A stretch of 7,301 nucleotides of DNA from FEN-987 sp049521055 (GTDB lineage Archaea; Thermoproteota; Bathyarchaeia; 40CM-2-53-6). The stretch covers positions 1 to 7,301 of the forward strand of contig JBEKPE010000115.1 in NCBI GenBank assembly GCA_049521055.1, written 5' to 3'. The notes below the pieces were generated by a model, which did no database searches, was not told the origin of the DNA, and saw nothing but the letters and a program-made list of their open reading frames with translations. Both the position numbers and the translations under genes were made by a program. The stretch's first letter is position 1; every line of letters starts with the position of its first letter. This document shows positions 1 to 5,721 of the stretch, piece by piece.

Positions 1-550
1 CGAATCCCAGCGTCAGGCCTTTCTTGTTGAGTTCGTTTTCGATTGCCAGTATGTTTGTGCCGGCCTCCGCCGTAACATGATAGTTCCGGTCATCGACGTT
101 CACGATTTTGTTCATTGCCGTGAGATCGACCATCAAGCCGCCCTTCAGCGCTACTGCCCCACCGACGAAACCAGTTCCCGCCCCTCTGGGTGTGATGGGT
201 ATCTTCTCACGGGCCGCGAATTTCACCAGTTTCGACACTTGCTCTTCAGAGGTCGGAAGCACTACAACATCCGGCCGGAAACCGTGTTCAAGGTCAATGA
301 AATCCGACGAATGATCCTGGAAGTAATATGCTCGCTCAGAGTAAGTAGTCTTGACGTTCTGTCCCCCAACGATCGATTTTACTTCATCTAACCAACTCAG
401 CCGGGCGTCAACTTCTGCTGCCTTGCCTGATGGCACTTGACTTTGATAGTATTTCACATCACAATCATGGTGCACCAAACCCTTGACCGCGGAGTAGTCT
501 GGGCGTTCGTCTTTCTTGATTTCTTTACCACAATGAGCGCAACGCGACAA
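1..550 (-). CDS. GlcD-like FAD-linked oxidase with N-terminal zinc-finger-like extension (partial, 3' end off the left edge)
   Basis: About 183 codons are visible and the frame stays open to base 1. From about residue 45 the protein matches the FAD_binding_4 (PCMH-type) domain of glycolate/D-lactate dehydrogenases: VVVLPTSEEQVSKLV near residues 95-109, the FAD pyrophosphate-binding stretch PRGAGTGFVGGAV at about 121-133, then GGLMVDLTAMNKI. Such enzymes oxidise 2-hydroxy acids with FAD. The substrate-determining C-terminal half is outside the window. The only start that includes the whole open frame is TTG at 550-548; an in-frame stop lies at 553-551, and AGAGGT on the minus strand sits about 10 nt upstream of TTG. 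The first in-frame ATG is at 133, too late because it would remove the FAD loop. Residues 4-30 hold CAHC and HHDC (C-x2-C-x20-H-x-C), a possible zinc site that is not part of the usual GlcD fold. Family assignment is firm; the zinc role is inferred. Confidence 0.85.
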   Translation of the reverse strand, partial: MSRCAHCGKEIKKDERPDYSAVKGLVHHDCDVKYYQSQVPSGKAAEVDARLSWLDEVKSIVGGQNVKTTYSERAYYFQDHSSDFIDLEHGFRPDVVVLPTSEEQVSKLVKFAAREKIPITPRGAGTGFVGGAVALKGGLMVDLTAMNKIVNVDDRNYHVTAEAGTNILAIENELNKKGLTLGF

Positions 551-681
551 CTATGTGCTGACCTCTATGCCCACCTAGAGCTGGATTTTCAGCCTTAATT
601 CCTTTCGTCAGCTTATCACTCAACCGTAGTGTATCGGAAGAAAGACAATAAGACGCCAAAGATCATTACGAGCGACTCGCT
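551..681. promoter_or_regulatory. Divergent promoter region between the FAD oxidase and the SCP2 gene
   Basis: This 131-nt gap separates two divergently transcribed genes, so it must hold at least one promoter per direction. For the minus-strand oxidase, an A/T-rich GGAATTAAGG (about 593-602) follows the purine-rich CGAAA, giving an archaeal BRE/TATA-like pair that would start transcription near 568 and leave a short leader containing the AGAGGT ribosome site. For the plus-strand SCP2 gene, CAATAAG (646-652) lies about 33 nt before the ATG and is a weak TATA candidate. Both assignments are by eye. Confidence 0.4.
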
Positions 682-1071
682 ATGGTACATTGCTCGACAA
701 TCATCAAATTTCTGGCTTGGCAAGTAAACAGGACGCCTGATGTTAAGAATCAAATCGCGAGCTGGAACAGAACAGTTCAATTTACGTTATCTGGCGAGGA
801 TCCCTTCTACGTGACATTCAGTGATAAACGGATGAGCTATAGTTCCGGGAAGGCGACGACCGCTGACCTTGAGTTCGTTTCCGAATCCAAGGATTTCTTG
901 GACGTGATGATGGGAAGAACTAGGTTCGATCAAGGTTTCCCGAACGGGATATTCACCATAAAAGGATCAATTACGGATGCTGTGCGATTGATGAGAGTCG
1001 CCGAGCGTACATTTGAAGCCCATTCGATACTCAACAGAGTTATGCGAGCTGCGCTAGGAGTCTTCGGGTAG
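682..1071 (+). CDS. SCP2 sterol-binding-domain protein
   Basis: The 129-aa product is a stand-alone SCP2 (sterol carrier protein 2) domain. The family features seen are the central beta strands (VQFTLSGEDPFYVTFSD, about residues 32-48), the ADLEFVSESKDFLDVMMG segment (61-78), and the hallmark GIFTIKGSITDAVRLMRV near 89-106. SCP2 domains form a hydrophobic pocket for lipids, fatty-acyl-CoA or other apolar ligands; in prokaryotes the ligand is generally unknown. There is no signal peptide or membrane segment, so it is probably cytoplasmic. ATG at 682 is the first start after an in-frame TAA at 649-651 and lacks a Shine-Dalgarno, which fits leaderless initiation. The permease gene starts 67 nt downstream and has its own TATA-like box. 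Family assignment is good; the role in this locus is unknown. Confidence 0.75.
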   Translation: MVHCSTIIKFLAWQVNRTPDVKNQIASWNRTVQFTLSGEDPFYVTFSDKRMSYSSGKATTADLEFVSESKDFLDVMMGRTRFDQGFPNGIFTIKGSITDAVRLMRVAERTFEAHSILNRVMRAALGVFG

Positions 1072-1104
1072 CGAGCCTGGCGTCGTCTCGTTGTATGCAA
1101 AATG

Positions 1105-1112
1105 TTATATTT
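1105..1112 (+). promoter_or_regulatory. TATA-like box for the permease gene
   Basis: TTATATTT is centred about 30 nt upstream of the ATG at 1139, in the short gap after the SCP2 gene. That spacing puts transcription start within a few bases of the start codon, as for archaeal leaderless or near-leaderless transcripts. It supports ATG 1139 over ATG 1091, which would place this box inside the coding region. Confidence 0.5.
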
Positions 1113-1138
1113 GCTCGCTTCGCAAGATTACCATTGTA

Positions 1139-2725
1139 ATGTCAAAACAAAAATCCGCACCCGTCTACACGCGAGACGCAACAGGGCTGGTACGTGCGCT
1201 TGGACCCAAGGACATTTTCATCTGGACAGTCGTCTTCTTTCCGTGGTTCTCATCGTGGATAAGCAACTACTGGTACACCCCATCGGTCGTCGTTAACGTA
1301 AACTACTACATCTCCATCGCCATTTGGTTCGTTTTCTTCTGCATCTTTCCGCCGGCTGTGTGGTGGATGTTAAGCGCCATCATGCCAAGAACGGGAGGCG
1401 ACTATGTCTTCGCCTCTCGGGGCCTCCATCCCTCGCTCGGATTTGCGGCAAGCTTCGGCGTGACGTTTGCATTGGCACTATCATCGATCGGCGCCGCTCC
1501 CCTTTTCGGCCTAGCTCAAGCTGCTACTCAGCTTGAGACGGTTGGAGGGATAACGAACAACCCTGCGGTCACAGCGGCGGGTAACTTCATCGACCCGTTC
1601 GGAGCCTCAACGAAGATAATCATCTACGCTATCGGATTGTTGATCCTCGCGTTGGGAGCGTGTTTCGCATTCTTCGGAAGTGGATTTTACAACAAGGTCA
1701 TTTGGGGTGTCTTCATCGTTGGTCTCTTAGGAGTGGCGATTGAACTCCCGATCCTTTTGACGACCACGAGGTCGGCTTTCGAAGCTGCATACGCGGTTTA
1801 CTACACTGGAGGAGTTCAAGGCGTTTATGCCGCGGCACAGAAGGCGGGCTACACTCCTGGCCTCTCACTTAACGCTTCAATCGCGGCGGTTCCTTTACTC
1901 TTGATCAATTTGGGGCCGTACCTTTTCATGTACAATGTTGCGGGGGAAGTACGTGACGCGAAGAAGAGTTACCTTTGGGGAGCTTGGGGCGCAATCTTCC
2001 TATCTGCAGCATTCTTTCTACTCTTCACTTTTCTAACCGATCAAGTCATGGGAATTGGTTTCGTGGAGGCTTACACTATCGCGAACGGCGGATATGCGCC
2101 AGTGATCAGCGCGCTCATGGCCGTCGTCGCTCCAAACTTGGCGTTAAACATTGTCTTGGCGGTAATACTGCTCGTGTCAAACGTAGGCTTTGGCTTCCTA
2201 GGGTTCGCGTTCGTAAGTAGACCTATGTTTGCATGGGCTTTCGACAGAATCCTACCATCCAAACTGGCTAGTGTCAATAATAAATATCATTCACCGGGAG
2301 TCGCGATAATCGTAACACTCCTGATTTCATATCTCGGATGGAGTCTGTACATCTATGGTCACGGGTTCACTTCTGTGATTCTGAATAGCCTTCTAATCAA
2401 GTTCGTTGCATGGGGGATAGTGAGTCTCGCGGCTGTAGCTATTCCGTTCACTTGTAAGGACATCTTCGAACAATCACCTGTCAGGTACAAGTTGGGCGGC
2501 GTACCGGTCATCTCCATCCTGGGTGGAGTTTCATTCTTGACGTTTGCCTATTACGTCGTGAACTCAGTCACGACGACCGTCTTCTATACACCGACCGGCT
2601 ACCAAGCGGGCTTCTTGGTGTTCCTGTTCGGGGCAACCATCGTCTGGTACTTTATCGCGGCCGCCTATAGGAAGTCACAAGGCATCGACATTTCAAAGGC
2701 CTTCGCACGCCTCCCGCCCGACTAA
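1139..2725 (+). CDS. APC-superfamily amino acid/amine permease
   Basis: The 528-aa integral membrane protein has about 12 hydrophobic helices. It shows the APC-type loop after the second helix, MPRTGGDYVFASR (residues 82-94), then a helix rich in small residues, GEVRDAKKSYLWG (269-281) at a cytoplasmic loop, and SRPMFAWAFDRILP (360-373), which is characteristic of APC amino acid transporters. The family couples solute uptake or exchange to ion gradients; substrates are amino acids, polyamines or related amines. The open frame extends upstream to ATG 1091, but the first 16 residues (MYAKCYICSLRKITIV) are unlike a permease terminus and cover the TATA-like box, so ATG 1139 (MSKQKSAPVYTRDATG) is preferred. 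The aminotransferase gene follows 114 nt downstream in the same direction, so the permease may bring in its amino donor. The substrate cannot be assigned. Confidence 0.88.
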   Translation: MSKQKSAPVYTRDATGLVRALGPKDIFIWTVVFFPWFSSWISNYWYTPSVVVNVNYYISIAIWFVFFCIFPPAVWWMLSAIMPRTGGDYVFASRGLHPSLGFAASFGVTFALALSSIGAAPLFGLAQAATQLETVGGITNNPAVTAAGNFIDPFGASTKIIIYAIGLLILALGACFAFFGSGFYNKVIWGVFIVGLLGVAIELPILLTTTRSAFEAAYAVYYTGGVQGVYAAAQKAGYTPGLSLNASIAAVPLLLINLGPYLFMYNVAGEVRDAKKSYLWGAWGAIFLSAAFFLLFTFLTDQVMGIGFVEAYTIANGGYAPVISALMAVVAPNLALNIVLAVILLVSNVGFGFLGFAFVSRPMFAWAFDRILPSKLASVNNKYHSPGVAIIVTLLISYLGWSLYIYGHGFTSVILNSLLIKFVAWGIVSLAAVAIPFTCKDIFEQSPVRYKLGGVPVISILGGVSFLTFAYYVVNSVTTTVFYTPTGYQAGFLVFLFGATIVWYFIAAAYRKSQGIDISKAFARLPPD

Positions 2726-2839
2726 ACCTCCTCCGCCATTCCAATCAGCATCGGCGACGAACGAGATTCAGCGGCATGAGCTAAGGACCATCATTTAATA
2801 GGCAATTTAGAACCAGCTTCCTCGTAAGGCGTAGTTCCA
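2726..2839 (+). promoter_or_regulatory. Promoter/leader region of the aminotransferase gene
   Basis: This 114-nt gap contains ATTTAATA (2793-2800) and CAATTTAG (2803-2810), two overlapping-range TATA candidates. They would give leaders of roughly 17 or 6 nt before the TTG start at 2840. No convincing Shine-Dalgarno is seen; AAGGCG at about 2826-2831 is the closest purine run. The end of the region runs into a palindrome centred on the start codon, listed separately. Confidence 0.35.
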
Positions 2840-2848
2840 TTGTGGAAC
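2834..2848. repeat. Perfect 6-bp inverted repeat centred on the aminotransferase start codon
   Basis: GTTCCA-TTG-TGGAAC is a perfect palindrome whose 3-nt spacer is exactly the proposed TTG initiation codon. In DNA it could be an operator for a dimeric regulator overlapping transcription start; in RNA it would be a tight hairpin presenting or hiding the start codon. Both roles are inference, and a palindrome of this length can arise by chance. Confidence 0.45.
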
Positions 2849-3988
2849 AAACCTAGAGACCCGATTCGACTCTTAATGACCCCAGGTCCCGTCGAAGTAT
2901 CTCCACGCGTATTATCAGCCTTGGCAAAGCAACAGACGTACCACTATTACAAGGGATTCGTTGATTTCTTCGCTGATACGACCGAGAAGATAAGACAAAT
3001 CTACCAAACGAAAAACGACGTCCTCATAATGCAAGGAGAAGGCGTGCTCGGACTTGAAGCGGCAGTGGTCAACACCGTAAACCCTGGAGACAAGGTGTTG
3101 GTGCTCGATAATGGCCCGTTTGGAAAATGGTTTGGGATCTACGTGGAAAATGCGGGCGGCAAACCTGTCTATCTCACTTCTCCCAACAACGAGGCGTTCC
3201 ACCCTGAGAAGCTCAAGGAGAAACTTGACGTTGAGAAGGACATCAAAGCTATGACAGTAGTCCATTGTGAAACACCAGCCGGGATTCTAAACCCTGTACA
3301 GGATCTTTGTCCGATCGCGAAAAGAAAGGGAATCCTAACGATTGTCGATGCCGTTGCGTCCCTCGGCGGCGTTGACGTACAACCTGACCAATGGGGAATC
3401 GACATCTGCTGCAGCGCCTCTCAGAAGGCGATCTCAGCACCACCGGGATTGACAATGCTGTCCGTTAGCAAAGACGCTTGGCAGGCAATCGACGGAAAGA
3501 AGAATCCAGTCAAGAATTCGTACCTTAGCATTTCAGACTATCGCGATACGTGGCTGAAGGAGAGACGGTTCCCATTCACACCGATGGTTTCGGAGATATA
3601 CGCCCTCAACGAGGCGGCTAACGAAGTTCTGGAGGAAGGGCTGCAGAATAGTTTCCGGCGACATCACACGGTTGCGAACGCGTGCAGAGATGGGGCTGAG
3701 AAAGCTGGGTTCAAGTTGTGGGCCAAGGGACGAGAGGACGCATCTGACACCGTAACCGCTCTACAGATACCCACAGGCGTCACTGATGCTGAAATCGTCA
3801 AACACATGGTCGACAAATATGGGATATTGATCGGCGGGGGTTACAAGGAAACAAAAGGCGAACTTCTGCGAATCGGCCACATGGGATACCAAGCAACGCT
3901 CACGAACATCATAACAACACTCGCAGCCCTCGAAGGAACTCTGGCAGATCTCAAAAAAGAGAATCGAATAGCGGTTCGGGCCAAGTAG
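2840..3988 (+). CDS. Class V PLP-dependent aminotransferase (pyridoxamine-pyruvate / serine-glyoxylate type)
   Basis: The 382-aa, full-length fold-type I enzyme has MTPGPVEVSPRVL at residues 13-25, GEGVLGLEAAV (66-76), HCETPAGILNPV (142-153), the pyridine-nitrogen aspartate D170 in IVDAVASLGG, the PLP Schiff-base lysine K196 in SASQKAISAPPGL, and the carboxylate-binding arginine R344 in RIGHMG. It moves an amino group from a donor amino acid or amine to a 2-oxo acid such as pyruvate or glyoxylate. From memory, YHYYKGF, LSISDYRDTW and RFPFTPMVSEI resemble pyridoxamine-pyruvate aminotransferase of Mesorhizobium, and K196/R344 are offset by one from its K197/R345. Alanine- or serine-glyoxylate aminotransferases share much of this, so the substrate is open. 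TTG at 2840 is the start that fits the spacing; ATG 2876 would remove 12 residues just before the conserved TPGP. The monooxygenase gene follows after 124 nt. Confidence 0.85.
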   Translation: MWNKPRDPIRLLMTPGPVEVSPRVLSALAKQQTYHYYKGFVDFFADTTEKIRQIYQTKNDVLIMQGEGVLGLEAAVVNTVNPGDKVLVLDNGPFGKWFGIYVENAGGKPVYLTSPNNEAFHPEKLKEKLDVEKDIKAMTVVHCETPAGILNPVQDLCPIAKRKGILTIVDAVASLGGVDVQPDQWGIDICCSASQKAISAPPGLTMLSVSKDAWQAIDGKKNPVKNSYLSISDYRDTWLKERRFPFTPMVSEIYALNEAANEVLEEGLQNSFRRHHTVANACRDGAEKAGFKLWAKGREDASDTVTALQIPTGVTDAEIVKHMVDKYGILIGGGYKETKGELLRIGHMGYQATLTNIITTLAALEGTLADLKKENRIAVRAK

Positions 3989-4001
3989 CTCACTCACTAT
4001 C

Positions 4002-4045
4002 CTCTTTTCACCGTCCCAGGTTTCGCGGTACGACGCCGCGTACCG
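4002..4045 (+). terminator. T-tract and hairpin after the aminotransferase gene
   Basis: Soon after the aminotransferase stop there is CTCTTTTC (about 4002-4009), a short oligo-T tract of the kind that can terminate archaeal RNA polymerase. It is followed by a perfect 7-bp inverted repeat CGGTACG (4026-4032) / CGTACCG (4039-4045) with a 6-nt loop, and an alternative CGCGG/CCGCG pairing. The hairpin is not followed by a T run, so it may instead be an operator or leader element for the next gene. Confidence 0.35.
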
Positions 4046-4112
4046 AATGTTTCTCATAGTCGACTGACCACTGATGCTTGATCAGGGAGCGCGCCAAATC
4101 GTGGAGTAGGAT

Positions 4113-5123
4113 GTGATATGCTTGAAAGTGGGAATCAGATTACCGAACTCCGGACCGTTGGCTGCTGCTGACTCCATCCTGTTCAGCGCTAAGCTCGCTG
4201 AGAAACTAAACTATGACTCCGTTTGGGTTCACGATCACATAGTCTGGGGCACGGAGCAACACAGCGGCCATTTGTCATCAGGCTCGGCTGAGGCATTAAG
4301 CCCGTCTCAACAGCCGAACTTCTACGAATCACTTACGACTATATCCACTATTGCCGGATGCACTGAGCGAGTAAAGCTTGGTGTGGCAGTTGTCGTACTT
4401 CCCCTACGCAATCCGGTTGTCTTCGCGAAACAAACGTCAATCATAGATGTGCTATCGGGCGGCAGACTAATAGTGGGAGTCGCACCCGGCGCACCGAAAA
4501 TTACTGAGAAAGAGTTCGAGGCAATCGGGGTTGACTACCATAAGCGTGGAAAAATCACAGACGACTACATTAGAGCCGTCAAGAAACTCTGGACCGAGCC
4601 ACTCGCAACGTACGAGGGTAGATTCGTTTCATTCAGGGACGTGCAAATGTTTCCGAAACCCCTCCAGAAACCACATCCACCAATTCTGATTGCGGGTGGA
4701 GAACGAGGGCTGAGCGAGATCGCGATAAAACGAGCAGCAGAACTAGGTAGCGGATGGATCCCCGCCTACCTGACCAAAACCGAGCTCGAACAAGGAAGAA
4801 AACAACTTGAACGAAAAATGAAGGAGGTTGGAAGAGGTGGTGAGAAGCTGATGGTTGGCCTAGAAATGTTCACTGGCATCGACCAATCAGATGATGCAGC
4901 CGAGAAAGCCTACTCAGCCACGCTCATGAAGAACTTCGATTCCGTGGAGGAGGGGACGAAACGAAGCCTCGTAGGATCGTCGAGAACTATTGCGAAAAGG
5001 CTTGAGGCGTACGAGAGGGTGGGACTGGATTTTGTTGAATTGAAGTTCATGTACTCCACCATTCAACAGTTCCACGAGCTGATGACAAAATTCGCCGAGG
5101 ACATACTTCCGTCTTTCAAATAA
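4113..5123 (+). CDS. Luciferase-like monooxygenase family oxidoreductase (probably F420- or flavin-dependent)
   Basis: The 336-aa protein is a bacterial-luciferase-like TIM barrel. Seen are KVGIRLPNSGPLA at the first strand (residues 5-17), YDSVWVHDHIVWG (34-46), VKLGVAVVVLPLRNPVVFAKQ (87-107), DVLSGGRLIVGV (112-123), the helix ITDDYIRAVKKLW, and PKPLQKPHPPILIAGG (181-196). Members transfer hydride or oxygen using reduced F420 or FMN; archaeal members usually use F420, but that is family knowledge. The first strand must lie near the N-terminus, leaving two starts: GTG 4113, with GGAG (4103-4106) six nt upstream, or TTG 4122, with GGATGTGAT (4109-4117), one mismatch from the perfect anti-16S sequence, just upstream. 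The choice changes only three residues. It is probably part of the same catabolic set as the aminotransferase and permease. Confidence 0.85.
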   Translation: MICLKVGIRLPNSGPLAAADSILFSAKLAEKLNYDSVWVHDHIVWGTEQHSGHLSSGSAEALSPSQQPNFYESLTTISTIAGCTERVKLGVAVVVLPLRNPVVFAKQTSIIDVLSGGRLIVGVAPGAPKITEKEFEAIGVDYHKRGKITDDYIRAVKKLWTEPLATYEGRFVSFRDVQMFPKPLQKPHPPILIAGGERGLSEIAIKRAAELGSGWIPAYLTKTELEQGRKQLERKMKEVGRGGEKLMVGLEMFTGIDQSDDAAEKAYSATLMKNFDSVEEGTKRSLVGSSRTIAKRLEAYERVGLDFVELKFMYSTIQQFHELMTKFAEDILPSFK

Positions 5124-5234
5124 TGCAACTTGCAAGAAAACTGCCTACAGAACAGAATATCTGGCTGATTTTCGGGTTCACACCGACGACGCTATAGCGC
5201 CTAACTCGATTTCGGGATCTTTTGGGAGTTCGAA

Positions 5235-5280
5235 TTACCGGAGGTAACAGACGGTAATAAGGTAATCAACTGAGGGTAAC
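5235..5280. repeat. Cluster of GGTAA(C/T) motifs
   Basis: GGTAA occurs four times on the plus strand within 37 nt (5243, 5253, 5261, 5275) and once inverted as TTACC (5235-5239), the latter forming TTACC-GGA-GGTAA with the first copy. Starts are 10, 8 and 14 nt apart. The copies are followed by C, T, T and C. GGTAAC and its inverse recur in the perfect palindrome at 6782-6802. A binding array for a regulator or replication protein is possible, but nothing else supports it. Confidence 0.45.
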
Positions 5281-5313
5281 GTCACGTCTGCGTTTGGTCG
5301 GCTAAATTCTTCG

Positions 5314-5335
5314 TAGTGTAACAAACCGTTTGGTG
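5314..5335 (+). repeat. Copy 1 of the TAGTGT..AAACCGTTYGGTG repeat
   Basis: TAGTGT (5314-5319), then AACA, then AACCGTTTGGTG to 5335. It matches the copy at 6110-6129 except for a 2-nt length difference after TAGTGT and one base (T for C) in the second half. It includes an internal CAAAC-C-GTTTG palindrome (5322-5332). It lies just outside the zinc mini-ORF and so could mark the left limit of an inserted segment. Confidence 0.5.
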
Positions 5336-5341
5336 CGGCCA

Positions 5342-5437
5342 TTACCTACAGCTATGCAGCTCGTTAGTGTAGTAGTAAGCACCACAGTTTGGACATTGCA
5401 TGCGTTTAGACCCTTGGAAACGTACTTGATCGCTCAA
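5342..5437 (-). CDS. Zinc-knuckle mini-ORF (C2HC), short or remnant
   Basis: The minus-strand frame reads from TTG 5437 (or ATG 5401) to TAA at 5344-5342, 32 or 20 codons long. It ends in MQCPNCG followed by YYYTNELHSCR, a C-x2-C-x9-H-x-C motif with the same spacing and key residues (CP.CG, Y, NE, H, C) as the end of the neighbouring minus-strand frame at 5452. Because this frame is open only from 5463 and is offset by one base from the neighbour, it may be the second knuckle of one protein split by a frameshift, a separate micro-protein, or decay. No Shine-Dalgarno is seen. Metal binding is inferred from the motif. Confidence 0.35.
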   Translation of the reverse strand: MSDQVRFQGSKRMQCPNCGAYYYTNELHSCR

Positions 5438-5451
5438 AGAATAACCCAGAA

Positions 5452-5721
5452 TTATGGCTTGGATTTAGTGCAATTATGAGCTTCGTTATTGTATATCGAC
5501 AATCCGCAATAAGGGCAAGGAGTTCCCTTCTTTGACTCAGTGATTTTACCTTTTTCTGACAAAACTACTAACCCAACTAGGAAATCACGTGCTAGGTTAA
5601 ATGTCTTACAATGTGGTGTAACCCACCAGAGGATTGAATCACCATTGTGCAAACCGTTGAGATGGTTAAGAAATGGAGTAACGGAGAAAATGAATGAGAA
5701 ACTAATCAGTACACTATGCAC
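5452..5721 (-). CDS. Small protein ending in a C2HC zinc-knuckle motif, function unknown
   Basis: Up to 89 aa from GTG 5721. The C-terminal 36 residues look most genuine: SEKGKITESKKG, then CPYCGLSIYNNEAHNC (C-x2-C-x9-H-x-C), ending TKSKP. That motif recurs just downstream in another frame, which argues against chance. The N-terminal half contains VTPHCKTFNLARDFLVGLVV, possibly part of the domain, but I do not recognise a family. The true start is uncertain: GTG 5721 has no ribosome site and would overlap the opposing membrane-protein gene by 32 nt, while an internal TTG just before SEKGKIT would give a compact 36-aa zinc protein. The opposite frame (5540-5689) is open but has no recognisable features. 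Confidence 0.4.
   Translation of the reverse strand: MHSVLISFSFIFSVTPFLNHLNGLHNGDSILWWVTPHCKTFNLARDFLVGLVVLSEKGKITESKKGTPCPYCGLSIYNNEAHNCTKSKP
5651..5658 (+). repeat. Partial copy of the AAACCGTT repeat core
   Basis: TGCAAACCGTTGAGATGG carries the 8-nt core AAACCGTT that is shared with the longer copies at 5314-5335 and 6110-6129. Only the core and the preceding C (as in copy 1) match, so this may be coincidence. Confidence 0.25.

Larger units (their letters stand above)
5124..5341. other. Gene-free convergent gap with short repeats
   Basis: No supported gene lies here on either strand. The stretch separates the monooxygenase gene from the minus-strand zinc mini-ORF. It holds a 10-bp perfect palindrome CGCTATAGCG (5190-5199), the GGTAA cluster (5235-5280) and the first copy of the AAACCGTT repeat (5314-5335). 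I looked for a tRNA around the GTTCGAATT at 5229-5237 and found no arms that pair. Confidence 0.6.

Noticed and set aside
77..391. Open plus-strand frame of 104 codons
   Set aside because: It is antisense to the FAD oxidase, whose protein has clear family motifs; the plus-strand product has none.
1091..1138. Longer N-terminus for the permease from ATG 1091
   Set aside because: It would cover the TATA-like box, has no ribosome site, and adds a cysteine-rich stretch unlike APC proteins.
2915..4057. Several minus-strand frames opposite the aminotransferase and in its 3' gap
   Set aside because: All are shadows of a strongly conserved coding frame on the plus strand.
5160..5240. tRNA-like GTTCGAATT and GGGTTCACACC sequences
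   Set aside because: The flanks do not pair into a T-arm of correct length and no D-arm, anticodon arm or acceptor stem was found.
5235..5280. CRISPR-like array from the GGTAA repeats
   Set aside because: Repeats are only 5-6 nt with spacers of 2-9 nt; there are no repeat-spacer units of CRISPR size.
5455..5470. Programmed frameshift joining the two zinc frames
   Set aside because: No slippery heptamer or stimulatory structure is apparent at the required overlap; an indel or two separate ORFs explain it as well.
5540..5689. Plus-strand extension of the membrane protein to ATG 5540
   Set aside because: It is hydrophilic and basic, has no ribosome site, lies opposite the zinc frame, and two GGAG sites support ATG 5690.
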